The notes beneath the pieces were generated by a model. That model was not told the DNA's origin. It worked only from the letters and a program-made list of their open reading frames with translations, and did not search any database. Of a stretch of 64,000 nucleotides of DNA, positions 52,719 through 61,796 are shown in pieces (the stretch's first letter is position 1; each line of letters begins with the position of its first letter). A program made the translations under genes and the position numbers. This stretch comes from Planctomycetota bacterium (GTDB taxonomy: Bacteria > Planctomycetota > Planctomycetia > Pirellulales > PALSA-1355). The stretch is taken from contig QQVE01000062.1 in NCBI GenBank assembly GCA_003389325.1, forward strand, positions 58,515-122,514. The letters are read 5' to 3'.

Positions 52719-53574
52719 GACGGAAGCACGAGCGGAAGGAAAGAATCGGCGTCACGCACCCATTGTAGGCGAACCGCGAGAGCCGCGGCGGCGTAAAATG
52801 AGCAGAGAAGCTTTGTTCGAGCGCGAATGCTCGTGCGTGAGCGTTTAGCGGGGCATGAACGATTCGGAGCGGAGAAGCCGTCCGCAGCGACGTGACGTCG
52901 CCGGGGCGGAAGTGCAAAAACCTAGGGGGGGTCTCCGTACCACGACCTGGGGCCGCCGACTATCGATCCGTGCAGTCGCCGCCCCCCAAGCTGCTTTGTC
53001 AACGATCATCTGCCGTGCGCTCTCGCGCTCGGCTACTTCGCGACGACAAGGAGAGCGACTCGATTCGACGACTCGTGTCCCGGTTGCTCGTGCTTCGCAT
53101 GCGCGCACGGCGATCGGTCGATTGACTCGAACGACGAGCCCGCTGTTCTATCAAAAGCCGCCGGGTCGGACCGCCCGATCGGCCAAAGCACCGAGAAACG
53201 ATGCAACAAATCGATACTCAGTAGTCGCCACCTTCAAACGAAGACAAAGTGTTGCGTTCGCGGCCAAGATTGTCAAGCAACTTGACGCGAGCTTTTTTTC
53301 ATCACGCGATTCCTACTTGCAAAAAGGCCGCCATGCGTTCCCAAAGCGTGCATGCAAGCGCCGCTCTTGCAACGCGAGCGTCATTCGCCTAAGCGGATTT
53401 CCGAACGCCAAGCGCGCGCCGCGATCGCATAGCGGCAACTTTCTCGCTCGTTTCTTGCGCCGCCGATCGAAAGGCGCCTTGTCGCCCGCATGCTGCATAC
53501 TTGAATAGGCCGAGAAACGTCGCATACGATGAAGACTTGGCCCTCGGGCGCGCATCCGTGAGTGAGTTGGCTTC
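52719..53574. other. 856 bp without a supportable gene
   Basis: Lower GC than the flanks. Longest frames give Arg/Ser-rich products without a family match. The region contains GTCAAG-CAA-CTTGAC (53272-53286) followed by a T7 tract (53293-53299), a plus-strand terminator-like signal that has no plus-strand gene before it. A CGACG-TGA-CGTCG palindrome lies near 52890-52902. A small plus-strand RNA is possible but not shown. Confidence 0.5.
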
Positions 53575-54420
53575 GTGAACTACGACAACCTTACCGACGA
53601 CCAGCACGACAAGCTGCGAAACAAGCTACTCGATTGGCAGCGCGCCGCCGGTGATGCCGACGATCCGGTCGCATTTCTCGAGCAATTGCTCGGCACCAGC
53701 GTCTGCCGGCGATTGGGCATCTATCGCTTGCCCGAAAACTTCCTGCTTTCGGTCGTTGTGCCCGTTTACAACGAAGAGCGCACGATCGAAGAAGTCATTC
53801 GCCGCGTGCGCTCCTCGGGCGTTCCCTGCGAGCTGATCCTCGTCGACGACGGCAGCACCGACGGCACCCGGGCGCTACTGGAAAACTACCGCCACGATGC
53901 CGACGTGCGGCTGGTGCTGCACGATAGCAACCTTGGGAAGGGCGCCGCCTTGCGCGGCGGGTTCATGGAGGCCTCGGGCGACGTGGTCGTCGTGCAGGAT
54001 GCCGATCTCGAGTACGACCCGGCCGAGTTTCTGAGGCTATTGCAGCCGATCGTGGAAAACCAGGCCGACGTCGTGTTCGGCAGCCGCTTCACCGGCGGCA
54101 GCCATCGCGTGCTGTACTTCTGGCACTCAGCCGGCAATCGCTTCCTGACGCTGCTCTCGAACCTGATGACGAATTTGAACCTCACCGACATCGAGACCTG
54201 CTACAAGATGTTCCGCCGCGAGTTGATTCAGAAGATTGCGCCGACGCTGCGCGAGAATCGCTTCGGCATCGAGCCCGAGCTCACCGCCAAGCTGGCCCGC
54301 GTGCCCGGCGTGCGCATCTACGAACGGCCGATCAGCTATTCAGGCCGCACCTACGCCCAAGGCAAGAAGATCGGCTGGCGCGACGGCTTCCGCGCGCTGT
54401 GGTGCATCCTGCGCTACTAG
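53575..54420 (+). CDS. Family 2 glycosyltransferase (dolichol-phosphate-mannose-synthase-like)
   Basis: 281 aa. GT-A fold with VVPVYNEERTIEEVIRRV (61-78), LILVDDGSTDGT (87-98), DAD metal motif (142-144) and GSRFTGGSHRVLYFWH. LTDIETCYKMFRRELI and the C-terminal YAQGKKIGWRDG are typical of the polyprenyl-phosphate-hexose synthase-like group. About 55 residues at the N-terminus are a helical extension. GTG start. The acceptor lipid is unknown. Confidence 0.93.
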   Translation: MNYDNLTDDQHDKLRNKLLDWQRAAGDADDPVAFLEQLLGTSVCRRLGIYRLPENFLLSVVVPVYNEERTIEEVIRRVRSSGVPCELILVDDGSTDGTRALLENYRHDADVRLVLHDSNLGKGAALRGGFMEASGDVVVVQDADLEYDPAEFLRLLQPIVENQADVVFGSRFTGGSHRVLYFWHSAGNRFLTLLSNLMTNLNLTDIETCYKMFRRELIQKIAPTLRENRFGIEPELTAKLARVPGVRIYERPISYSGRTYAQGKKIGWRDGFRALWCILRY

Positions 54421-54449
54421 CCGTCAAATCCCATTCCCGCCGCCAAACT

Positions 54450-54509
54450 AGCCCGAAGCGCAAGCGAGGGTTGCGCGTGGGTCTAATACCCTCGCTCGCG
54501 CTTCGGGCT
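54450..54509. repeat. Long inverted repeat (planctomycete intergenic palindrome)
   Basis: Arms of 22 bases (54450-54471 AGCCCGAAGCGCAAGCGAG and on; 54488-54509 complement) match at 21 of 22 positions, with a 16-base loop. It may terminate the glycosyltransferase transcript; GGTGTTTTGC follows on the plus strand. A 17-base piece of the same sequence recurs at 63860-63876. Confidence 0.8.
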
Positions 54510-54637
54510 GGTGTTTTGCAAGAGCGTTTCGCGGAGGGATGCTTCTCGGGCTGGCGCTGACGGAGTGGGCCGCGCCGATATAATTCAGCATCGCCCCGGC
54601 GAAGACACCGTTGTCCTCAAGCTCTGCGAGGTTGCAC

Positions 54638-55747
54638 GTGATCGTTGGAGTTCCCAAGGAAATCAAGCGCGACGAGTACCGTGTGGCGATGTTGCCCGTG
54701 GGCGTCGAGGAACTGACCCGGGCCGGACACAGGGTGCTGGTCGAGCAGGGCGCCGGGCTGGGCTCGGGGCTGGCCGATCACGAGTACCTCGAGCACGGAG
54801 CCGAAATGGTCGCCACGGCCCAAGAGGTTTTCGCCACGGCTGACATGATCATGAAGGTAAAGGAGCCGCTGGAGAGTGAATGGCCCCTGCTGCGAAGCGG
54901 CCAGATCGTGTTCACCTATTTTCACTTCGCCGCCGATCGCAAGCTCACCGAAGCCGTGCTCGCCAGCGGCGCCACGGCCGTGGCCTACGAAACGCTCCGC
55001 GATGCCCACGGGCGGCTGCCGCTGCTGACGCCCATGAGCGAGGTGGCCGGGCGGATGAGCGTGCAGGAAGGGGCCAAGTATCTTGAGCGCCCGCAAATGG
55101 GCCGCGGCATTCTCCTGGGCGGCGTGCCCGGAGTGGCTCCGGCACACATCACGATCCTGGGCGGCGGCATCGTCGGCGCCAATGCTGCCAAGGTGGCCGC
55201 CGGGTTCGGGGCCGATATCGGACTGCTCGACGTGAACATGGACCGGCTGCGCTATCTCGACGACATCATGCCCGCCAACGTCGACGTGCTGTTCAGCGAC
55301 CGCCACACGATCCGCGAGCAACTCGAACGGGCCGACCTGGTGATCGGTTCGGTGTTGATTCCCGGCGCCAAGGCTCCGCGGCTGATCGAGCGCAAAGACC
55401 TGGCGCGCATGAAGCCCGGCAGCGTGATCATCGACGTGGCGATCGACCAGGGCGGCTGCGTCGAGACGAGCCGTCCCACCACGCACAGCGAGCCGACCTA
55501 CATGGTCGACGACGTGCTGCACTACTGCGTCACCAACATGCCCGGCGCCGTCGGCCGCACCAGCACCTACGCGCTGTGCAACGTCACGCTCCCCTGGGCC
55601 CTGAAGATCGCCGCCGCGGGGATCGAAAAGGCCGCCGCCGCATCGCCCCCGGTGGCCTCGGCCATCAACATCATGGCCGGCGAAGTGACCAACCAAGCGG
55701 TGGCCAAGACGTTTGATCTGCCCTGCAGCAAACGCTTCGGTGCGTGA
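54638..55747 (+). CDS. ald: Alanine dehydrogenase
   Basis: 369 aa, the family's normal length. Oxidatively deaminates L-alanine to pyruvate with NAD. Active-site residues match the family: R15 (DEYRVAM), K75 (MKVKEP), H96 (TYFHFAAD). The NAD-binding GGGIVGANAAKVAAG is present. The start is the GTG at 54638, with GAGG 6-9 bases upstream; the product then begins MIVGVPKEIKRDEYRV as expected. Confidence 0.97.
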   Translation: MIVGVPKEIKRDEYRVAMLPVGVEELTRAGHRVLVEQGAGLGSGLADHEYLEHGAEMVATAQEVFATADMIMKVKEPLESEWPLLRSGQIVFTYFHFAADRKLTEAVLASGATAVAYETLRDAHGRLPLLTPMSEVAGRMSVQEGAKYLERPQMGRGILLGGVPGVAPAHITILGGGIVGANAAKVAAGFGADIGLLDVNMDRLRYLDDIMPANVDVLFSDRHTIREQLERADLVIGSVLIPGAKAPRLIERKDLARMKPGSVIIDVAIDQGGCVETSRPTTHSEPTYMVDDVLHYCVTNMPGAVGRTSTYALCNVTLPWALKIAAAGIEKAAAASPPVASAINIMAGEVTNQAVAKTFDLPCSKRFGA

Positions 55748-55763
55748 AGCCGCGGAACGGCGG

Positions 55764-56504
55764 CTACGCTTCGTCCTGCCAGGGATCGCCTGCTTCACTT
55801 GTTGTAGTTCGTCGCTCGACTCGCCGACGCTCGAGGTAGTCACTTAGTAGGGACAGGCCCAGCAGTGCTGTGATGGCGAACCACACGGCGAACACGGCGT
55901 CGGGCCGAACGTCTCCAGCACCCCCATGCCAGAAGTGAAGAATCGGCTCCTCCGTAAACAAGGAGAGAACAAAGTCTAGGAAGGATACTACCCCGCATCC
56001 AAATAAGTAGATGGGCATCACTACCACCTGGACGGACGGGACCTCGACGTAGCTCACCAGCGTCGTGTTCGCGATTCGTACGCCTGGGGGAAAGAACAAG
56101 ATAGACACACACACCAGACCGGCGAGAATCGTCATCCACGTGCGAGCGCGAACTCGGTCCTCACTCGCTAGAGTGAAGTACCAGCAAACGATCACCAGCG
56201 CTAACGTCAAGAAGATGGCCGTGACGATGAGACCCTCGATGACGAGATGCGACGCAACTGCCGCAAGCAGCATTACGATTCCTACGGCGATCACCACGCC
56301 AATCGCGATGCGGCCTTTGGGGTCCGAAATGTGCGGCGGGGGCAACAATCCAATCAAGGCGATCGCGACAATCAGCACCGGGAGGAAGATGATTCCTTCA
56401 CCCCTCTGCCCTCCTGCAAGCAGGATGAACGCGAATCCCATCAGGAGAAACAGCAGAACTCCGCGCTGAGTACGCCAGTCGGGTTGCGGTGCCGGCTGTT
56501 GCAC
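55764..56504 (-). CDS. Hypothetical polytopic membrane protein
   Basis: 246 aa with about six hydrophobic segments (LLFLLMGFAFILLAGG; IIFLPVLIVAIALIGLL; IGVVIAVGIVMLLAAVA; IVTAIFLTLALVIVCWYF; VFAVWFAITALLGLSLL). No family recognised. The GTG start has GAGGG 8 bases upstream. Base composition seems lower in GC than neighbours, so recent acquisition is possible. Confidence 0.72.
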   Translation of the reverse strand: MQQPAPQPDWRTQRGVLLFLLMGFAFILLAGGQRGEGIIFLPVLIVAIALIGLLPPPHISDPKGRIAIGVVIAVGIVMLLAAVASHLVIEGLIVTAIFLTLALVIVCWYFTLASEDRVRARTWMTILAGLVCVSILFFPPGVRIANTTLVSYVEVPSVQVVVMPIYLFGCGVVSFLDFVLSLFTEEPILHFWHGGAGDVRPDAVFAVWFAITALLGLSLLSDYLERRRVERRTTTSEAGDPWQDEA

Positions 56505-56713
56505 GATGGGCTGCCCTCTGAGGGGGCGCGGTTCGACGTGTGAATGCCGCGCGGTGCCATAGGCGTATCCACGATCGCGGATCGCACGGGTTCACCTATT
56601 GTAGCGGCATTCGCCGATGGGTGTCCGCCACGGCCACGATGGGAAAAGCATTCCACCAGATGCTATAGTGGACCCGCGTCCCGCCCGCCCCCGCCGCGCC
56701 AGGAGAACCCGCC

Positions 56714-57787
56714 ATGCCCGATCGACGCGACGTGTTGAAACAGTTCGGTGCCGCGGCCGGATTGGCGGCAGGTGCCGTGGCCCGCGCGGCCGAAGGCGGC
56801 GCGAAGAAACAGCGCATCAAGATCGGCCAGATCGGCGTAGGGCACGCGCACGCCAGCAAGCTCTCGGCCTACCGCGCTTCGGACGACTACGAAGTGGTCG
56901 GCCTGGTCGAGCCCGATGCGGAGTTGCGTGCCAAGGCCGAGCAGGACGAAGCCTTCCGCGGTCTGCCGTTGATGACCCGGGAGCAGTTACTCAATACGCC
57001 GGGGCTCCAGGCCGTGTTGGTCGAAACGCGCGTGCGTAATCTGCTCGATACGGCCGAGACGTGCATCGCGGCGGGCAAGCACATCCACTTGGACAAGCCG
57101 GCCGGCGAATCGCTTCCGCAGTTCAAGCGCATTCTCGACTCGGCGGCGAGCCAGCAGTTGCTCGTGCAGATGGGCTACATGTATCGCTACAACCCGGCCG
57201 TGGTGATGCTGCGCGATTTTCTCAAACGCGGCTGGCTGGGCGAGCCGTTCGAAGTGCACACGGTGATGAGCAAAGTGGTTTCCCCCGGCAGCCGCCGCGG
57301 TCTGGCCGAATATCCCGGCGGCATCATGTTCGAATTGGGTTGCCACATCACCGATCTGGTGGTCGGTGCGCTGGGAGCGCCCCAGAAAGTTACGCCCTAC
57401 ATCCGGCACTCCGCCGACATCGACGACAACCTGGCCGACAACATGCTGGCCGTTCTCGAATACCCACGAGCGATCGCCACGGTGAAGTCGAGCGCCGAAG
57501 AGGTCGAGGGTTTTGACCGGCGACACTTCGTGCTGTGCGGCACCGAAGGCACGTTCCACATCCAGCCGCTCGATAACCCGTCGGCCCGAGTGGCCTTGTC
57601 GCGCAAGCGCGGCAGCTACCAGCGCGGCTACCAGGACATCCAGTTTCCTAAGTACACGCGCTACGTGGCCGACGCGGCCGACATGGCGCGGATCATTCGC
57701 GGCGAAAAGCCGGCCGACTTCCCCTACGAACACGATTTGAACGTGCAGACCGCGCTGTTGGCAGCCTGCGGTTTGCCCGCGGAGTAA
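56714..57787 (+). CDS. Gfo/Idh/MocA oxidoreductase (first of a pair)
   Basis: 357 aa. An N-terminal Tat-like start (PDRRDVLKQFGAAAGLAAGAVA) precedes a Rossmann domain (IKIGQIGVGHAHASKL). The family motif HLDKPAGES stands in place of the usual EKP. C-terminal domain includes GGIMFELGCHITDLVVGALG. NAD(P)-dependent sugar oxidation is typical; the substrate is unknown. AGGAGAACC precedes the ATG. The second gene begins 9 bp on, so they are one operon. Confidence 0.94.
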   Translation: MPDRRDVLKQFGAAAGLAAGAVARAAEGGAKKQRIKIGQIGVGHAHASKLSAYRASDDYEVVGLVEPDAELRAKAEQDEAFRGLPLMTREQLLNTPGLQAVLVETRVRNLLDTAETCIAAGKHIHLDKPAGESLPQFKRILDSAASQQLLVQMGYMYRYNPAVVMLRDFLKRGWLGEPFEVHTVMSKVVSPGSRRGLAEYPGGIMFELGCHITDLVVGALGAPQKVTPYIRHSADIDDNLADNMLAVLEYPRAIATVKSSAEEVEGFDRRHFVLCGTEGTFHIQPLDNPSARVALSRKRGSYQRGYQDIQFPKYTRYVADAADMARIIRGEKPADFPYEHDLNVQTALLAACGLPAE

Positions 57788-57796
57788 CCAAAAGCC

Positions 57797-59125
57797 ATGA
57801 TGCACGAATCCAATCGCCGGCAGTTTCTCGGAAGATCGGCCCAGGCCGCGGCGCTCGGCGCCGCCACCGCAGCGCTGGGCGGCGTGCACGCCTACGGCAA
57901 GGAAAGCGACGAGACGGTGCGCCTGGCCATCATCGGCTGCGGCGGCATCATGGGCATGCACGTCAAGGGCCTGGTCGATCGCCAGGAGAATGTCTCCTTC
58001 GCCTGGCTGTGCGACGTCGATCCGCGGCAGTTGGACAAGATGGCCCGCAACGTCTCGGGCTTTGGCTCCGCGCCGCCGAAGCAGACCTCGCGCTACGAAG
58101 ACGTGATCGCCGACGATGGGGTCGATGCCTGCATCATCGCCACGCCGCACCATTGGCACGCGCCGATCGCCATCGCCGCGATGCAGCACGGCAAGGACGT
58201 GTACATCGAAAAGCCCATCTCCCACGTCTACGCCGAGGGGCCGCTGGTGATCGAAGCGGCCAAGAAGTATGGCCGGGTGGTACAGCAGGGCAGCCAGATG
58301 CGCTCAAGCCCCGTGACCAAGAAGGCCGAGAAGCTGCTGGCAGACGGCATCATCGGCGAGGTGAAGGTGGCCCGGGCCTGGACGGCCGAATTGCGCAGCC
58401 AGGCGAAGGCGCTTCCCGACGGCCAGCCGCCCGAGGGCGTCGACTACGACCGCTGGCTGGGCCCGGCGCCAAAGCACCCCTTCAACCCGCACCGCTTTCA
58501 CAGCACGTGGCGAATGTTTCGCGACTACGGCAACGGCGAGATCGGCGACGACGGGATCCACGATCTCGACATGGCCACCTGGGGTTTGGGCATCGACACG
58601 CTGCCCACGCAGATCACGGCCCGCGGCGGGCGGATGATGCTGCACGACCACGCCAGCGAGTACCCCGACAACGTGAACGTGGCCTACGAGTATCCCGACG
58701 GCCGGCTGCTGATCTACGAGAACTATCCGTTCACCGAGTACGGCATGCACGGCTACGACAACGGCAACGTGTTCTACGGCACCGAGGGCTACATGGTCTT
58801 CTCGCGCCGCGGGGCGTTCAACGTCTATCTCGGCCGCAAGGCCAAGCCCGGCCCAACCGAGGGCAAGGAGATTCGCACGCGGCGCGGCTACGAAGAGCAC
58901 ATGGCCGAGTTTCTCGACGCGGTGCGCAAGCGCACGCCGACCAGCGCGCGGCCCGAGGTGGCGCACCGCAGTTGCGCGCTGGTGCACCTGGGCGAGATCG
59001 CGCAGTTGACGCGCGGCCGGCTCGAGTTCGATGCGGCGAAAGAGCAATTCGTCGGTTGCCCCGAGGCCGACGCGCTGCTGAACAAGACCTACCGCTCGCC
59101 GTACGTGATGCCCGAGCTCGGCTGA
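57797..59125 (+). CDS. Gfo/Idh/MocA oxidoreductase (second of a pair)
   Basis: 442 aa. N-terminal Tat-type signal (SNRRQFLGRSAQAAALGAATAALGG), Rossmann GCGGIMGMHVKG, EKP motif in DVYIEKPISHVYAEGP, and GDDGIHDLDMATWGLG in the C-terminal domain. This is the secreted long-form dehydrogenase common in planctomycetes. Its operon partner is the preceding shorter member. Start is ATG (two in a row). Confidence 0.95.
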   Translation: MMHESNRRQFLGRSAQAAALGAATAALGGVHAYGKESDETVRLAIIGCGGIMGMHVKGLVDRQENVSFAWLCDVDPRQLDKMARNVSGFGSAPPKQTSRYEDVIADDGVDACIIATPHHWHAPIAIAAMQHGKDVYIEKPISHVYAEGPLVIEAAKKYGRVVQQGSQMRSSPVTKKAEKLLADGIIGEVKVARAWTAELRSQAKALPDGQPPEGVDYDRWLGPAPKHPFNPHRFHSTWRMFRDYGNGEIGDDGIHDLDMATWGLGIDTLPTQITARGGRMMLHDHASEYPDNVNVAYEYPDGRLLIYENYPFTEYGMHGYDNGNVFYGTEGYMVFSRRGAFNVYLGRKAKPGPTEGKEIRTRRGYEEHMAEFLDAVRKRTPTSARPEVAHRSCALVHLGEIAQLTRGRLEFDAAKEQFVGCPEADALLNKTYRSPYVMPELG

Positions 59126-59372
59126 ATCGCGCTCTCCCCGCGCGACCTCGCAAAACCGGCACGGCCGTTAAGGGCGGCCCCCTTCTCGAGAGCCGGCTCA
59201 CGCGCTCGCTATAACCTGCGCCCGCAAGGGTGTTTGCGGCAGCGTGCGCGTGCCAAGTTGTTTGACACTGCCCGTTTTGTGCCCGATCATACCGATGGAT
59301 TTTCGTCAAGCTTGGGCGGTCGTGGACGAATAAGGGGTGGAAGTGACGTTGTCGTAATTCGGAGGGCTAGCC

Positions 59373-60020
59373 ATGGAAACGTTGTATCTGTTTTCGGCCA
59401 TTTTCGCGGCAACGTTCTTGGTGGCCCAGTTCCTGCTCGGCTTGGGCAGTGACTTCGATCACGACGACGGCGGGATGGACGCCGACGGCGACGTGCACGA
59501 CCTCGACGACGGCGATCATCCGGCCCACGAGCCTCGCGAGAGTGCCGGCCACGAACACGACGCCCCGGCCGGGCACTCCAACTCGACCTGGGTCTTCGGC
59601 GTGCTCACGCTCCGCACGGTGTTGATCGGGCTGATGTTCTTCGGACTCACCGGCAAGGCCGCTTCGGTCTCCGGGTTTCCGCAGCCGCAGCCGCTGTTGA
59701 TCGCCGCGGGATGCGGTTTGGCCGCCATGTACGGCGTGTATTTCACAATGCGCGGGTTGTACCGCCTCACCGCCGACGGCACCGAGCGAATCGGCCGCTC
59801 GATCGGGGAGGAAGGTATGGTTTACCTGACCATTCCCGCAGCCAACGGCGGCGTCGGCAAGGTACACGTACCGGTGCAGAATCGCACGGTCGAGTACGAA
59901 GCGATGACCGCGGGCGATACGCTGCCCACCGGCACGCGAATCATCGTGGTGAGTGTGTTGGGTTCCGATCGCGTGGAAGTTGAACCGGCCGTGGAGCCAG
60001 CAAGGAAATCAAATGTTTAG
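59373..60020 (+). CDS. NfeD-like membrane protein with acidic/His-rich loop
   Basis: 215 aa. An N-terminal helix (LYLFSAIFAATFLVAQFLLGLG), then an Asp/His-rich loop (27-70: SDFDHDDGGMDADGDVHDL..HPAHEPRESAGHEHDAPAGH), two more helices (TVLIGLMFFGLTG; LLIAAGCGLAAMYGVYF) and a C-terminal NfeD-type OB-fold. NfeD proteins pair with flotillins; here the flotillin overlaps by 8 bases. GGAGGG lies ahead of the ATG. Confidence 0.88.
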   Translation: METLYLFSAIFAATFLVAQFLLGLGSDFDHDDGGMDADGDVHDLDDGDHPAHEPRESAGHEHDAPAGHSNSTWVFGVLTLRTVLIGLMFFGLTGKAASVSGFPQPQPLLIAAGCGLAAMYGVYFTMRGLYRLTADGTERIGRSIGEEGMVYLTIPAANGGVGKVHVPVQNRTVEYEAMTAGDTLPTGTRIIVVSVLGSDRVEVEPAVEPARKSNV

Positions 60021-61662
60021 CCTCTTCGCAGCACTACCGGATACCATGTCTGAGGGCTGGATGTGGTGGGCCCTGGCGGTCATCGCCCTGGCGTTTGTCG
60101 CCGTGATTATCGTGCGGTTTCTCACCACGCGCTACAAGCGCTGCCCGAGCAACCGCGTGCTGGTGATCTACGGCCGCGTGGGCGGCGGCAACACCGCCCG
60201 CTGCGTGCACGGCGGTGCCAAGTTCGTGTGGCCGTTGTTCCAGGACTACAGCTACCTGAGCCTGGAGCCGATTCAGATCGAAATCCCGCTGCGCGGCGCG
60301 CTGTCGATCGAGAACATCCGCGTGAACGTGCCCAGCGTGTTCACCGTGGCCATCGGCACCAGCCCCGACGTGATGCAGAACGCGGCGATCCGCCTGCTGG
60401 GGCTGAACTTCACCGAGATTCGCCAGCAGGCCGAGGAAATCATTTTCGGCCAGTTGCGCCAGGTGATCGCCTCGATGCAGATCGAGGACATTAACCGCGA
60501 CCGCGATACGTTCCTCGAGCACATTCAAAAATCGCTCGAGCCGGAACTCAAGAAGATCGGCCTGGTGCTGATCAACGTCAACATCACCGACATCACCGAT
60601 GAGTCGGGCTACATCGACGCCATCGGTCAGAAGGCCGCCAGCCAGGCCATTCAGCAGGCCCGCGGCGACGTGGCCGACGAAGAGAAGCAGGGCGAGACGC
60701 GCGTCGCCGAAGCCGAGCGCGATCGCGTGATCCAGGTGGCCAACGCCAACAAGCTGCGCGACATCGGTACCCGCGAGGCGCAGCGCGAGCAGGCGGTGCG
60801 CCTGGCCGAGCTGGACAAAGAGCAGAACATCGGCGAGAAGACCGCCAGCTTCCAGCGCGACGCCACGATCAAGGATCAAGAGCAGAAGATGCGTATCGCC
60901 CTGGCCGACGCCGAGGCGAAAGCCATCGAAGGCGAAAACCAGGCCCAGGCCGTGGTGGCCGCCTCGAACGCGCAGTTGCTGGTGAAAAAGGCCGAAGCCT
61001 ACGAGATCGGCGAAAAGCGAAAGCGCGAAGCCGAAGCCGCGGTGCTCGAAACGCAGAACCTGGCCATGGCCAAGGCTGCCCTGGCCGAAGCGCAGCGCCG
61101 CGAAGCCGAGCAACGGGCCGAGCTGGAAGCTCCGGCCAAGGCCCAGAAGGCCCGCACCATCGTCGAAGCCGAAGCCGAGGCCGAAAAGCGCCGCGTCGAG
61201 GCCGAAGGCGAAGCGGCGGCCATCTTTGCCCGGCTCGATGCCGAGGCCCGCGGTAACTACGAAATCCTGGCCAAAAAGGGCGAAGGCTTGCAGCGCATCA
61301 TCGACGCCTGCGGCGGTTCGCAACAGGCTTTCCAACTGTTGATGCTCGAGCACCTGGACAACCTGGCCGAAGCTTCGGCCAAGGCCATCTCGAACATCAA
61401 GTTCGACAAGGTCATCGTCTGGGAGAACGGCGGACAAAACGGCAAGAGCAACACGGCCAGCTTCCTGCAGAACATGGCCAGCACGCTGCCGCCGATGATG
61501 AACGTGTTCAAGGATATCGGCGGAGTCGAGTTCCCCGAATCGTTGATCAAGTTCGCCAGTACGGAAATTCCCGCCAGCGATGGCAACACGACCCACAACG
61601 GCTCGGGCGAACCCGTGCCCAGCGGCCCGCCGGAAGCCGGCTCCCGGCCGCCTCGTGCTTAA
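60013..61662 (+). CDS. Flotillin-family protein
   Basis: 549 aa. N-terminal membrane anchor (WALAVIALAFVAVIIVRFL), SPFH/Band 7 domain (CVHGGAKFVWPLFQDYSYLSLEPIQIEIPLRGALS; KKIGLVLINVNITDI), then a Glu/Ala-rich coiled coil (225-430; EAEAEAEKRRVEAEGEAAAIFARLD) and a hydrophilic tail. Flotillins organise membrane microdomains. ATG at 60013 overlaps the NfeD stop, so they are coupled. Confidence 0.95.
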   Translation: MFSLFAALPDTMSEGWMWWALAVIALAFVAVIIVRFLTTRYKRCPSNRVLVIYGRVGGGNTARCVHGGAKFVWPLFQDYSYLSLEPIQIEIPLRGALSIENIRVNVPSVFTVAIGTSPDVMQNAAIRLLGLNFTEIRQQAEEIIFGQLRQVIASMQIEDINRDRDTFLEHIQKSLEPELKKIGLVLINVNITDITDESGYIDAIGQKAASQAIQQARGDVADEEKQGETRVAEAERDRVIQVANANKLRDIGTREAQREQAVRLAELDKEQNIGEKTASFQRDATIKDQEQKMRIALADAEAKAIEGENQAQAVVAASNAQLLVKKAEAYEIGEKRKREAEAAVLETQNLAMAKAALAEAQRREAEQRAELEAPAKAQKARTIVEAEAEAEKRRVEAEGEAAAIFARLDAEARGNYEILAKKGEGLQRIIDACGGSQQAFQLLMLEHLDNLAEASAKAISNIKFDKVIVWENGGQNGKSNTASFLQNMASTLPPMMNVFKDIGGVEFPESLIKFASTEIPASDGNTTHNGSGEPVPSGPPEAGSRPPRA

Positions 61663-61796
61663 GCCGTTCGAGCGTCTCGTCGGATCAAAGCTCGCTCGGG
61701 GACATGGCGACTACTTCTTGTAGCCCTCCATGTCCTCGGGTCGCAGCAGTATCACGGGGTGAATTCGAATGCATGTGCCGCGGCGACGGCACGCTT

